Positions 23,281 through 35,898 are shown, counted from the stretch's first letter. The stretch: DNA of 64,000 nt from Omphiscola glabra (GCA_964017045.1 OZ024808.1:12244284-12308283); one strand, 5' to 3'. The notes: generated by a model not told the origin, from the letters alone. Translations and numbers: made by a program.

Positions 23281-24895
23281 ACAAGAAATATTAGATGGAC
23301 GGCTTGTTAAACTCTGTTAAGAAAAGCTCTCCTATATTTTTGTTTCATATTTAATTAATCTTATGAAACTCATAACATACCAAAGATATATAAAACTTCC
23401 GAAATCACAAACGATTCTTTTGTTCTCTAGTCTGGACGAATTTTCCAGCGTGCCCCCCCCCCCCCCCACTTTCGTGGTTACCAAATATAAATGACTAATT
23501 AAGTCATTGTCAGTAATTGAATTCATTAATGGGTGATTTCTACGCTCGAGAATTACTTAGGATGTCTTGTGTTTACATTGTTACAATTGTTAAATGTTGT
23601 CTTAGTTCAAATATGTATTCATGTAAGTGCTTTTCAACCTAACGCCGACACAAAGAGGTTCTTAAACTAACATCCATACAGGATGAATGTCTGCCGACAC
23701 AAAGAGGTTCTTAAACTAAGCTGTTGATTTCATTTTTCTGTGACTCAGAACGCAGAGTGGCCATCGTGGTCCAATGGGTGGCTTAAACCCTGCTTGAAAA
23801 GTTGTAACATCCATCAACACGTATGGAAATATAATGTAAATGATGTTTTTTTAGTCCAGCTTAATATAGACAACAACCCCAATTTACGCCAAGAGCTGGG
23901 TTCTAAGCTGCATGTTCAGAATCCTAAACACGACCTTCAGATGAGCTTAGTCTGCCTTCTAATGTTTTCTAAATAAGAGATGATGCTGTATGTTGTTTGT
24001 TATGTGTGTTTAAGACGAACTATCCGTCATTTGTGTGGGTTAACCCCCACATGACACCTGGACCCACCCACATCTGTCATCTAAAATATATCATCATTAA
24101 AAAATGTTTGTTAAAATAAGGATAAGTGAAAGTTGTAACAATAATAACTTCAAAAATCTTTGAAAAAAAATTGGCTATATTATGTAAGCAGTCCTTTGTT
24201 AGAGATTATTCTATGAGCACGTTGTCACGTGATACTTTTCAACCTCCCTCATATACTCTTTAAACCAGAAACGTCTACTATTCTCGACCATCGACTACGT
24301 CAGCTTCACGGGAGTTTCATACGACCCCAACAATTTATGAGATTGGATAAGCTAGTATACATTACTATTTTCATTATAATCATTATATAAAATTGAACGA
24401 AACAAAAAATATCACCTTAATGATTCGCAACATCCCCCACCCCCCAGGACACACACACACACATACAAACACACACACACACACGAAAATGTGCCCCATT
24501 TGGTGAATAACGATATATAACTAATGGAGTGGCTATATTAGATAGATGTGTTTGTTGTGGGAAAATGAAATGTGTCTGGAGTAGATGACATTTTCAGTGA
24601 TTGCTATACTGAGACTGTAAGACATGTAGGCCAGGTCGTAATGATGAGGTCGTCTCGGCACGAGCTTCTCACGGCCAGGTCTAGTGCTACTCTATAATCT
24701 TTAGGGCTCGTTGGGCAAAGTACCCGGGCCCAAGACTCAAGGGGCCTAAGACTCTCGGGGCCCAAGACTCAAGGGGCCTAAGACTCTAGGGGCCCAGAAT
24801 TCAAGGGGCCCAAGACTCAAGGGATCCAAAACTCAAGGGGCCCAAACACGAAGGGCCCACGTCTACGACACAAAAGACTTCTCTACAGTCTACAT
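23281..24895. other. Intergenic sequence with small repeats
   Basis: Holds a C17-type run (23451-23467), two diverged 57-bp-type units at 23636-23720, an (AC)n microsatellite at about 24449-24484, and a ~20-bp tandem AAGGGGCCYAAGACTC repeat at about 24722-24850 (6-7 units). The 78-codon frame at 23740-23976 has no recognisable similarity. Confidence 0.6.
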
Positions 24896-24995
24896 CAGAG
24901 GTCCCCAAACTTTTTTGTCTCGTAGACCCCTTGCCACGTTTTTCGGTATTCTGTAGACCCCTGGGGGTTGATATAGACATCTTTGGGAATCACTG
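24896..24995 (+). mobile_element. 100-bp hAT MITE with perfect 8-bp target duplication
   Basis: Ends CAGAGGTCCCCAAACTTTTT and CTTTGGGAATCACTG (inverted). GTCTACAT occurs on both sides (24888-24895 and 24996-25003), an exact 8-bp duplication as made by hAT transposases. The interior has GTAGACCCC blocks near both ends. No coding capacity. Confidence 0.9.
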
Positions 24996-25003
24996 GTCTA
25001 CAT

Positions 25004-27123
25004 CATCGTCGTCTTGTCCGCATGCGTTCATTAAACAGATATTTTCTATGTGATTTCTGTGATCTAGCTCTATAAGAAACAAAATACACGAGACACGGGA
25101 CAACAGGCATCCCATCCCATTGAAAACCTAAACATGATACAAATATTGCTTCACGGTCTCAATGTCAATGGTAGGACCAAATATGTAAAAAAAAAAAAAA
25201 AAGGGGGGGGGGAGGGAAAGGGGCGGATTACCCTCATTAAAAAAAAAGTGGTGGGGGGGGGGGCTAATTCGCTGGTCCGAGGTAAACAAATTTATATTTA
25301 TTTAATCAGAAGCACTGAGCCATATTGTCGCACAACAGTACCCTAACAGCATGTAATCTACAGTTGGGGTCACATGGCTGTCGAAATATTCCGGCACGAC
25401 TTCAAAGCAAGTGATCCCGTTCGTCACTGTTCTGGGATGTGTGGTCAATATGGGCGATGCCTTTGATCAACTAGTTACTTCTCAGAATATGATCTAAAAT
25501 ATTGATCGATCTGCTCCACCCCCATCTACCTGTCTATTCCCAACTTCCCTGTGTACTCGCCCTTCCCCCTCCGCACTTCCCTGTCTACTTAACACTCCCA
25601 CTCCCCACGTCCCTGTCGACTCCTTCCGCCCACTTCTCTGTCTACTCATCCCTCCCACTTCCCTGTGTACCTTTCCCCCCCCCCATATCCCTTTCTACTC
25701 ACCGCTCCCACTCCCCACCTCCCTGTGTACTCCCCCTTCCCACTTTACTGTGTACTTCCCCCTCCTACTCCCCTGTGTACTCACTCCTCAATAGTTTAAC
25801 ACAGGGGCACTGGGGTAATCAACAATAAAATATTTTAAAATCGAGACAGTTCTCACCTATTGTTCTTATGTTTGTCAGGAGTAAATAAATCATGATATCT
25901 TTGTTTTTCAGAATCAATTTAGCATTGTCTCCCTTTTTTTTAAAAAAAAAAAGCTTAAAAGCCGACCATTTTGTTTTGTAACCCAAAAGGTTCAATGTTG
26001 TTATATGAACTCTAGTAATTATAATTATAAACAGGAAAAAACACGTTGTCATTTGATCTAGTTGATCATGCATTACGTCTCCGAAGGCTTGGCGCATCAT
26101 CACCAGTTCTATAACAGGTGCACTCTTTTGTTGCCTTGAAGTTCCATTGCCACTGAGATGGACTCGAAGGGCCGAGTAGAAAAAGTACTTAATAAGTGTA
26201 TTTTTGAAGTTTTGAGAAAAATGAGTTTAAACATGTTTCAATTCTTATTTAGACACATTAAAATCTGTCCGAGGTGGCTCCGAATCAAACACTTGTGGAC
26301 ATTTTTCATGAATGATATTTACAGGAATGATTTAGCGGAAGCACTCAAACATAATGCCTGTCTTAACTAATTTTTTTTTGAAAATTGTAACTAATTAATT
26401 TAGGTTCCTAGGTTCACAGCACGAGCATTCACTGGGAGGAGATGAAGATGGTCAGTGACACGGGGAGATATGAGGTGGCCGGGTTCCCGGGACTCAGTAC
26501 GAGCTAGTGTTATTATTTCTGGGGGGGGGGGGGGGATTGTAATTTATTCGCCAAAGAGAAAAAAATAAATAAAAATAAATAGTGGAACAAAATATGTTTA
26601 GGCTTGAAAAGAAGAGATAGAATAACTAAAAGAACTAATGACAATAAGGAATTTTATCAAGGGTTTGGGGGGTGGAGTGGGGGTGATACACTTGTATTCC
26701 TTGTTTAAAAGACATCCAATCTAGTTCTGTGGTTTCCTTTATAGAAACACCAAATGTCTAGATAACCACAATATTGCACCCGCCACCACTAAGGGTTGTA
26801 AAAGCCTGAGGAACACCCCCCCCCACCCCCGCACACCACGGGAGACGTTTCAAGGAGACATTAACGTTTCTTAACACTATTTCTTAACGTCTCCGATCTC
26901 GATCTCTCTCTCTCTCCTCGATCTCTCTCTCTCCCTCCCCCCCCCCCCCACTTCATTCACGTGACCCTCACTTCTCTCTATTCAGTCAACAAGAAGATTT
27001 ATTTACATATCCCCTATCGCCCACACAGGTGTCGGTTGAAACATTGGGGCGGGCGGGGGGGGGGGGCGGCGGCACACAGGGAGGAGGGTGGGAGAAACGT
27101 GAACACTTAAACCACAAAGCAAA
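25004..27123. other. Intergenic sequence, homopolymer- and CT-rich
   Basis: Includes G-runs at 25203-25211, 25253-25262, 26521-26535 and 27055-27066, C-runs at 26817-26826 and 26939-26949, a degenerate CT-rich repeat of CCCTGTSTACTC units (25510-25790), and (CT)n at 26900-26940. No gene recognised. The 70-codon frame at 26158-26370 is not protein-like enough to call. Confidence 0.5.
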
Positions 27124-27316
27124 GCTGCACATCTCTCTACATCAGGGGGTGATGTTGTCTTAGACTGCACATCTCTCTACATCAGGGGGTGATGTTGTCT
27201 TAGGCTGCACATCTCTACATCAGGGGGTGATGTTGTCTTAAGCTGCACATCTCTCTACATCAGGGGTGATGTTGTCTTAGACTGCACATCTCTCTACATC
27301 ATGAGGTGATGTTGTC
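27124..27316. repeat. 40-bp tandem repeat, five copies
   Basis: Monomer GCTGCACATCTCTCTACATC plus AGGGGGTGATGTTGTCTTAG. The last unit is interrupted after GTC by the TTA target site of the PIF-type element that follows. Confidence 0.9.
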
Positions 27317-27319
27317 TTA

Positions 27320-27766
27320 GGCTACCATCCCACTGGATCCATTTTTCACAAAAATGTTTGACTGACATACGAGACCGAATTGATGCATGAGAAGAAAGTG
27401 CAGATGCTCATCGTAGCAAACTCTAAATCCGACAATAAAATTTCGGTCGGAATCATTAATTTTTTTCAACGGATTTGTCAGATTCAAACTTCAAATAGCA
27501 AAAAATGCGACTTTAGATTCGATCGTTACTTCCAGAACTTCACAACTTTATTTATATAGCTACAATTTATAGCTGTAATTAGCAGGTAGCTTTTTAAAAA
27601 CAGATTAGTCGTTTAGATTACGATCGTACATCGGATTGACTTTCGCTCAACACGGCTGATTGAAATCACGTGCATTCGGTTACAGAGCACAACTTTGGAC
27701 CGAAAGATCGGCCGAAGATGCGAGTCCATAATGGCGCTGAAATGTTGATCCAGTGTGATTGTAGCC
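27320..27766. mobile_element. PIF/Harbinger-type non-autonomous element
   Basis: 447 bp. Left end GGCTACCATCCCACTGGATC and, from the right, GGCTACAATCACACTGGATC: an inverted repeat of 20 bp with two mismatches, continuing less well inward. TTA stands directly outside both ends (27317-27319 and 27767-27769), matching the 3-bp TTA/TAA duplication of PIF/Harbinger elements. The interior is AT-rich and carries no transposase. A 156-codon minus-strand frame (28083-27613) crosses its right border and so is probably fortuitous. Confidence 0.85.
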
Positions 27767-27769
27767 TTA

Positions 27770-28694
27770 CCTGTTAAAAGTGCCGCTGCCGGAATAATGA
27801 TGATGGATCGTTTTAACAAAAATGATTCTAAAGGATTAGAGTAATGTTTACGGGGTCGAAAATAATGACCACGACGCCACATGTACGTCACAGATTTCAG
27901 CGACAGACTCCCGAGCAGGCGTGGCTTCCGGATCAAACTAGCTATTTGACTCGTTTTAAGATTTATTCCCGTATTTTTGTCTGATCTCCTGCGACTTTTT
28001 GCTACAAGAAACAAACCCCCGCTTCTTAAGACAACGCCTGGATGAGGAACGTTCACCAGTAGTGTGCCCTCCTCCACCCCCACTTGCTAACATTCTGGTG
28101 TAGCAGCAGTAGGATGAAGATGAAGACAAAACTTACAGTGATGTTATGTATTCACCATAGTTGTCTATAGTTAATAAGCCACTACCATGCCCCACCCCCG
28201 CCCACACACACACACACACACAAAGAGTGTCTTACAGTCCCACCATCACTGAATGTAGCAGTTATAACAACACTTCATGTTACCAAATATATCCACATCT
28301 GTTAACACCCACGGCCAATTCCCCAGACAAGCCATTCGTTAAGGCGTCCAATGACAGACAGAGATTAGGCATACGTCACATCCGGGTAATGTGCATCATT
28401 TTCTCACGGTCTCGCGAGGCCGATTCAATGAGCGCTTATCTGACGCGATGAAAGTCTGAGGGCCGATAAAAAACAAAACACCCGAGGGTACCGTTCAACG
28501 CAGGCACATAATTTAATTAATTGTTTTTACATCTGATCAGCGCTGTTTTTCCACACAGATCTGACAAACACAAACATGTCGCCGGAACTGGGACACTGGG
28601 AGAGGGGATTTAATTGATTCGTTTCATAATGTTAGGTTGTTTACAAAAGTCTTATTCTTTCGCCTTTTCGTCCTCGAGGAACAGTAGCCGATCT
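27770..28694. other. Intergenic sequence, unassigned
   Basis: Contains (CA)n at 28203-28222. The part covered by the minus-strand frame 28083-27770 (peptides such as MWRRGHYFRPRKHYSNPLES) could not be assigned; it might be an old harbinger-associated coding fragment, but nothing supports that firmly. Confidence 0.35.
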
Positions 28695-28779
28695 TCATCG
28701 ACGTCTGTGGTCATTTCTAGGACATAGGCCACCTACAAGAGCCCTCCAGGCATCACGATCCTGAGCCAATCTCTCCAGT
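28695..28779 (-). pseudogene. LINE polymerase C-terminal remnant
   Basis: Read on the minus strand, 28766-28695 gives AQDRDAWRALVGGLCPRNDH and ends RRR-stop. This is the characteristic C-terminus of RTE-like and related endonuclease/reverse-transcriptase LINEs (DR.RWR..V.GLC). A WRD piece just upstream is in another frame. Only the last ~28 codons are recognisable. Confidence 0.65.
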
Positions 28780-28977
28780 CAAGAGTGGCCAAGTTTCTTG
28801 GTACCAAACACAAAAGTAGGCAGCATATTGTCAATTCGTTGACGTCAATCAGTCAGCAATGGCAGTGTGACGCGTGTGACGTCAGGAACAAAGTCAGAGA
28901 ACTATAACAGCAGTCGGGGCATGGCACTGCCGTTCATTACGCTACCATTGATATAAAAGTTGAAATATATTTGATAG

Positions 28978-29130
28978 CGTTTAAAAAAGAGTGGCTAGCG
29001 GTTAAAACAGAGTGGCTAGCAGTTAAAACAGAGTGGCTAGCGGTTAAAAAGAGTGGCTAGCGGTTAAAATAGAGTGGAAAACGATTAAAATAGAACCGAG
29101 AACTGTTAAAATAGAATGAATAACAGTTAA
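28978..29130. repeat. Degenerate ~20-bp repeat
   Basis: Seven to eight units of AGAGTGGCTAGCGGTTAAAA, decaying to AGAATGAATAACAGTTAAAA on the right. Confidence 0.8.
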
Positions 29131-29894
29131 AATAGAATAAAGAACGAAGATGAATGGACAGATTAAAGGAGAAGTGGAGATGGTAAGAGCTAGGGTTTGT
29201 ATAAAGGTAAGGATGCATTGTTTAGTAGCCGCACGCCTAGATCCAGCCCTTGGTATCAGGTCGGCCCGTGGTCGATAGCAATTGATTTATTGAACCGTTA
29301 AAAACAATAAATCAATTCAAATCGCCAAAAAACAATGACATGTATGTCAATGTCAGAGAGGAAGGCAGGGCGGGTTTGAAGGTCGGGGGGGGGGAGGGTG
29401 GAGCAGCGCATATAGGGCTGTATCCGTCCTCATTGAAAGGTTGGTTTATTAATGACCCTGACGGCTTACAATAAGGCAAGCTCAGTGACTCTGTAGCAGT
29501 GAGTCTGACACCTCATTGTTGGTGTCTCAGTCGTGGTGGCAGATATGAGATAATGATGTCATTAATATAAGCCAGGTCGGACACAACAGCAACAAAGGAA
29601 ACGACGTAGGGGCTGGGGACGACACTAATCAATATGGCTAAACCCGAGTGACATCTTGTGACCAGAGAGATGCGCCGGTTTTTCTGGGTGGACCGAGCAT
29701 CAGAAATACCGTCGTGGCCAGAAGTTAATAATAATGGTTTTAAAATATATTTAAATAAGTCAATGAATAAAAAAAATCCAATTCATGATTGCTAGGAACA
29801 AAATATTCTATCTCCAGTAATTTAAAATGTAAACCGCCTGATGACGTAGACATCCTTTTTTTTTTTTAAATGGATTTTCTGAGAATCATGAGCA
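29131..29894. other. Intergenic sequence, nothing recognised
   Basis: Single-copy, with a G-run at about 29385-29396. Confidence 0.4.
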
Positions 29895-29902
29895 CACGTA
29901 GC

Positions 29903-32900
29903 CAGTGTTTCTTTCAGAAATTTTCCCCCGAGGGGGCACTTTTGACGTTCGGGGGGGCAGTGCCAGTTTTTCAGTGGCCAGAGGCGTAGCTAAGGGGTGG
30001 CAGATGGGACATATGTCCCCGGGCGCCAGACTAGCGGGGGCATCTAATGGGCATAGTGTTAATGGATGAAAATAATAGGTTTCAGAGTTTAGAGGGGGGG
30101 GGGAGGAGGAGGGAAGAGGGGGTGTAAAAATGAATTTGTGCCCTGTCATCAAAGACTCACGTCAGTGACGTAGCAGTGTGGGGGGGGGGCGAACATTTGG
30201 TCTTCCCAGTTGTCATTTTTTCTTTAGATAGAGCGGCGGGATTTTACAGACATCTGCAGAGTTTCTATCGCGAAAGGTAGCGTAGCAAAAAAGTTAACCC
30301 ACCTAGGGTGGCGCTAACACTAGGCACGCCGCTGGGCAGTATATATCAGCACCAAATTCGGCTGTCATGGCAAGTAATTTTTATCGGGAAGTAGGGCAGC
30401 AGAAAATGTGTGATTGTTTAACAATCAAAAGGTGCATTTTGGAGTATACATGATTCGAATGTTTTGATAAGACTTTCATTTGATCGGGGGAAATAATTTT
30501 TCAAGCGTCGGGGGAGGCATTATGGCGACCAGTGCCAGACACAAACTAAATTTCTTCTTCTTTTTCTGTCTATTAAGGGCCCACGATCAATTTATTGATC
30601 ATTATGGCTCCTATGAATGTAGATGGGATTTGCAATCTTTCTGTGCCTGGTTTTGATGCGGATATTTCACTGGTAACAAGAGTTACCTAGTGAGGGTATC
30701 ATGCACTGTATTCAATGTATCTTTAACTTAACTTTAAGACAATGTGTGAAGGGGCATTTCAAATGTTCATATATTTACTGTTAGATGTCTCGTAGAAAAA
30801 TGCTAAAATACATCAACATAAACCAACTATATCTGGACTACAAATCAGGTTATGATAGCATAGACAGGAAATACATGAACGATGCTGTGCTGGAACTTGG
30901 AGTCCTTAACAAACTTACCCGACTCATACATATGACGATGGATAACTACAAAAGTAGAATCAAATTACAGAGGGAGTACTTGAGGGAGTTACCAATCAAT
31001 CTGGGCCTCAGACAAGGAAATCCGTGTATCATTTTCAACAATACTTTAGAAAAAAACATTAGAAACATACGTGTGAGCACCTGAGAGGTGGTACAGAACA
31101 GCCATAAGGAACTTTATAAAGCCAGCCACTGCAATACCTGGCCTATATCAATTGTACAAATACCCATCCATAGTCACAACAATATAAAACAAAAGGCAGA
31201 CTGCCCTAGGCAGGACACATTGAAAGGATGCCGGATTCTGGAGCAACAAAAACGACCTACAGGCAGAAACCTAGGGGCAGACGGCTCACCGGTCGACAAA
31301 GACTGAGATGGATTGACGATGTAGAGAAGGGCTTACAAAGGTTGGGGTTCGCACATGGAGTTGTAAAGCGATGGATCGATCCCAATGGAAGAATGGGAGC
31401 AGGCCAGGGCCCTAAATGGGATGAAGCGCCACTGATGTAAACATTTTTGACATTTGGGTGGGAAGCGCTAGAAATAACGATAATAACAGGACATCACTAA
31501 CTCTTCCACCAGCACAATATTAAATAAATTCAGTCCAATTGGGAGCCCTTAGGGTATGCTTTTTATCGAGAGATACTCCTTGGCTTAGACTCGTCTCTTA
31601 AAACTTTATAGGCCCAGGAAATTTTTTGATAAATTCAAAATGCAAGAATGCATTTTTTTGTACATACCGTAGTTAAATTTAGTTTCGCATCATTAAACAC
31701 TTAACTGTAGAGCAACGGGAGAGATGCTAGTTAAGATTTTATGTGTCATTTGACTTAAGAGCCATCGTGTGAGGTCTGCAACCCACATAGCTGCATGGGG
31801 CATCGTATATTTTAGGGGCTTAAAGTTGGACTGTAATTACATTAAATTATCAACTTTTATTGCTTGGTAGGGAAGGAAAAAACCGAAAAGTAGCACGGGT
31901 GCCATAAAAAGTCAAGCGACGTCTTTGCTTGACTAATTGTGATATTCAAAAAAAAAAATTTTTAATTGAAAAGTAATGTATTTTTAAAGTTATTATTTTA
32001 AAATATTTTTGGGATCAACTACATAAAAATAATGAATTTACTACAAAATATTTTTAAAATTAAGAAAAAAGAATTCCTTCCAAAAAAGGTATCCATCACA
32101 AAAAAGAAATGCTAAAATAGTTTTACATTTTGAACGAAAAAGAAAAAAAAAGCATACGTTTATTTCAAAATATTTCCAAGTTTTACCAAAGTCAAAAAGA
32201 AAAAAAGCTTTTCTGTACAAAAGGCTAAAGACTATATCTTTATGGGTTTTCAAAATTGGTATTTATTTATAAATCATATGTAACCGATATAATTGTTCAG
32301 AAGTCAAGAATTGTTTACAAAAGACTCATATATTTATTAATGTGTGATTTTTTTCCGTATAAAATTAATCTTTCAATTCTCAATCTCAATATTCAGTTGA
32401 TTGAAATGTTAATTAAGAAATTTAGACTACTATAATTTGCTTCAGATCATTACAACTTGCCTCTTCGATATTATACTTGAAAACAATTTTTTTACCAATT
32501 CCATATAATCTTTTTTTAACTACTACCAAAAATGGCATTTACAAGATAATCGAAATAATCGATTTTTTTTAATTCGTTGTTTAAATATATATTATATTCT
32601 TTCTACTGGATTATAATCTTAAAATAATTTTTTTAAATAGTTCAAACAGCTGGGGAAGATTGTTTATTATTATTATATTAACAGAGAAAAGTCATTGGGG
32701 ATTTAATAAATAAAGACTATTTTTTAAAATCATTTTACTCTGTTCCCGAAACTGTGTTAAAAAATTAGAAACACTCGATTTAATAATTATGATGAAATGT
32801 CCACTATTTGTATGTAACCGGTAAATTCCTAATTTTTTGTTTTAAAATTATTATTATTTTAAAATTTTCTTTTTATCTATGTCAGCATACATCTATGGAC

Positions 32901-33469
32901 TCTACTACATTAAAATGTTTGCTTAAAATGATTTTTTAAAGCATGATACTATTTTTCAATATCATTTGAAAACAGATTGCACATGTTTATTTCTTAGCAA
33001 GAACTACCGGTATATTTTATTTACAGACATTTATATCGATGAAAAGGTAGTTTAATACAGGGTTATTAAAAAGTCTTTCAACTTTTGCAGCTGCAAAATG
33101 TAATTAAATAAAAGATACCGATATCTGCGAATCAGAAAAAGTATGATTTAGCTTATGATCAGGAGCGGCCAATTTTCAAAACAATACGATATTTATAATC
33201 GATTTCTGCGAGCCTGTAACAAGATTAACCTGAATGCTATGGATCATCAATATATATCGAACAAAGCGATATTTTATTTGTTCCAATAATTGTAATCGAT
33301 TAAAGGCACACATTTCAATAACTTTTAAAAATTTTATAAAAATTAAATTTAGAGTAATTTTTTTTTAAAAAATTATTTTTTCTTACACATTTTCCCCCGG
33401 GGGGGCACTTGACTTGCTCCGGGGGGGCAGTGCCCCCCCCCCCCGGAGGTATGCCTGAAAGAAACACTG
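29903..33469. mobile_element. 3.57-kb hAT-like DNA transposon with perfect 8-bp target duplication
   Basis: The left end CAGTGTTTCTTTCAGAAATT and the right end in reverse, CAGTGTTTCTTTCAGGCATA, share a perfect 15-bp inverted repeat. CACGTAGC occurs immediately outside both ends (29895-29902 and 33470-33477), an exact 8-bp target duplication. Both ends carry a similar subterminal block in direct orientation (TTTTCCCCCGRGGGGGCACTT, then GGGGGGGCAGTGCC). The interior contains the LINE fragment at 30785-31490 and a very AT-rich right half (31500-33390) without open frames. CAG...CTG ends and an 8-bp duplication point to the hAT superfamily, although P and Merlin elements also make about 8 bp. No transposase is visible. 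Confidence 0.85.
30785..31490 (+). pseudogene. LINE polymerase fragment with internal deletion, nested in the hAT-like element
   Basis: 30785-31081 encodes reverse-transcriptase fingers/palm sequence: QLYLDYKSGYDSIDRKYMND (first catalytic Asp region), LGVLNKLTRLIHMTMDN, and LRQGNPCIIFNNTLEK, corresponding to the usual LRQGDxLSxxLFNxxLEK. The YADD motif is missing. From about 31212 comes the C-terminal region, AGHIERMPDSGATKTTYRQK, RRLTGRQRLRWIDDVEKGLQ, then in another frame EEWEQARALNGMKRH-stop (about 31385-31434). The match to the RT-to-C-terminal layout with the middle lost indicates an internal deletion of the thumb and YADD region. ATAACGATAATAAC at about 31476-31489 looks like the LINE tail. 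5' truncated, several frameshifts. Confidence 0.88.
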
Positions 33470-33477
33470 CACGTAGC

Positions 33478-34164
33478 TGTGACATTCAATCTTTCTTAGT
33501 GTATTCGTGACGTAATGGGGTTTCCATGGAGCCTATGGTTTGTTAGAGCTGTGGGGCAGAATTTGCTTCGAAACCAAATACAAAAAAAAAAAAAAAAAAA
33601 AAAACCCGTGAGCAGTATTTTTCCTCTTATCAATAATGTTTTCATGTGCACTTTGTCGACATGAAAAATTAATTGACTGAGACTAATTATTAGAAATGAA
33701 CCGGGTAGGAATGTTCACCGACTTCCGAATCCGAGTTGATCTGTAGTTTTTTTGTTTTTTTTGTGTTTGCTTTTTTTCGGCCGGGGGGGGGGGGGGCGGG
33801 AGGCGGGGATGACGACGACGACGACACTACTGTTTGACAAATCCGAGTACTATTTGTATATTATACTTGATGAAACTTACCGTATATTACTGCGTATAAC
33901 GTGATCCACGTATGTCATGGCTAAGTATAACGTGATCCACTTATGTCATGGCTAAGTATAACGTGATCCACATATATATCCATTCACAGGGGCGCTACTA
34001 AAATTACGGGTGTTATGCGCAGATACTATGGTGAAAAAATAATGTTTTAAGACGGTTATAATTAAAGTAAGAGCCCTTGAGTCACCAACAACCTGATACC
34101 GTGTGCCCCAACATTTCAAGTAAGAACCGTTGAGTCACCAACAACCAGATACCGTGTGCAAGTA
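33478..34164. other. Intergenic sequence with small repeats
   Basis: A-run at 33581-33604, G-run at 33783-33796, 2.7 copies of GTATAACGTGATCCAC (33895-33975), and two copies of a ~55-bp unit containing TTGAGTCACCAACAACC (34066-34160). Confidence 0.6.
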
Positions 34165-34165
34165 G

Positions 34166-34628
34166 TAATCATAAGTAATAATCTCATCAGTAGTTAAAGT
34201 AATCATAAGTAATATTCGCATCAGTAGTTATAGTAATCATAAGTAATAATCAAATCAGTAGTTATAGTAATCATAAGTAATAATCACATCAGTAGTTATA
34301 GTAATCATAAGTAATAATCACATCAGTAGTTATAGTAATCATAAGTAATAATCACATCAGTAGTTATAGTAATCATAAGTAATAATCGCATCAGTAGTTA
34401 TAGTAATCATAAGTAATAATCGCATCAGTAGTTATAGTAATCATAAGTAATAATCTCATCAGTAGTTAAAGTAATCATAAGTAATAATCGCATCAGTAGT
34501 TATAGTAATCATAAGTAATAATCGCATCAGTAGTTATAGTAATCATAAGTAATAATCGCATCAGTAGTTATAGTAATCATAAGTAATAATCACATCAGAA
34601 GTTATAGCTATCATAAGTAATAATCGCA
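34166..34628. repeat. 34-bp minisatellite
   Basis: About 13.5 copies of AGTAGTTATAGTAATCATAA followed by GTAATAATCRCATC. AT-rich, stop codons in all frames. Confidence 0.95.
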
Positions 34629-35898
34629 GAGGCGAGTACTTGAAAAAGAAACCGGCTATTTGGCCGGGGCGAATGACTGAGACGATTTACGGCTGTTCCC
34701 TGCTAATTACATGTATAGTTAAAAGATAAGGGCACTGCTCTAGAATCCTGAAGAACTAAATTGCTGCACTGACCGCTCGTCAACATTCTACGCATCAAGC
34801 GTGTGAAACTGCATCCACTGTAGATCGGGCTCAGGCTCAATTAGTCATATGATCTGTCCCTGGGATGTGCTGGTTCGTTGTTGGTAGGTCAGACTGACCT
34901 GACCTTTAAACTACACAAGGACCTCTTAGACTGACTTAGACGGTGGTGTTTTCCAACTTTGTTTGTTGTTTGACTTTATAGTAGCGCTTACATATACCTG
35001 TATTTACCTCAGCACTGAATGAAATCTGTGTCTTGCTTACAAATAACTGTATTGACCTCAGCATAGAACAGAATGAAATCTGTGTCTTGCTTACAACCCA
35101 TGGACGTCAGCATCGACGAGCAGTGCACATGCTTTGTCAGCATCGACGAGCAGTGCACCTGCTTTGCCCTTAAAGGGCTTTGAGGTGGGATCATTCATGT
35201 CTTCAGCTGCCCACAAAACCAAACTGGGGGGGGGGGGGGGGGGCAAGGGTGCATGGGGGGGGGCGGGCGGGATATATGTGTCCAGTAAAATGAGATGTCG
35301 TAGGATTCGGGATCGATGTTTTAACGATAACTATAATAAATACAGGCCGATATCAATCAATCGATCATGATACACTTTTTTCCCACTTCTACGAAAATTG
35401 TTCAGATGGTTTTGGCAGTTCACTGCGACAATTTACCACTAACAGCCTTTGTTTAAAAGAATGCATTTGGGGGTGGTGGGAGGAAGAAATACACTTCGGC
35501 AACTACATAAGGATTTCTAACATACGGGAACACTAATGGACATCAAAAAGTCCCTTTTAAAAACCTTTTTTTTCTAAAGGTCGTGGTGTTATGCGCATGC
35601 GCTATCTCCATACTCATCATTTTGTGTGTGATGGCTTAATGCCGTAATCTCCACACCAAATCGATCAGTAATGCCGCTGTTGTACCGCGGTGTGTGTGTG
35701 TGTGGCGTTCCAAACAAGTGGCCACGTGATATTCCAATGTTTTGCAACAAACAAGAAGCGGGATTGAAACTTGTCAAATGTTTGGTGTGGTTAGACCCGT
35801 GACGAGGGGTTATCACAGCAGCTAAACAAAGCGTGAACGCTATGTCAGATTCAGAGCTGCATCAACCAAGTCAACAACAACTTACTGAAAATATTGAC
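34629..35898. other. Intergenic sequence, nothing recognised
   Basis: Includes two ~50-bp repeat units (GAATGAAATCTGTGTCTTGC, 35015-35095), a 23-bp duplication with GTCAGCATCGACGAGCAG, a G17-type run at 35226-35242 and (GT)n at 35691-35702. Confidence 0.5.

Noticed and set aside
27613..28083. 156-codon minus-strand frame
   Set aside because: It crosses the right border of the PIF-type element, so it would join transposon and flanking DNA; no recognisable domain. Kept only as a remark.
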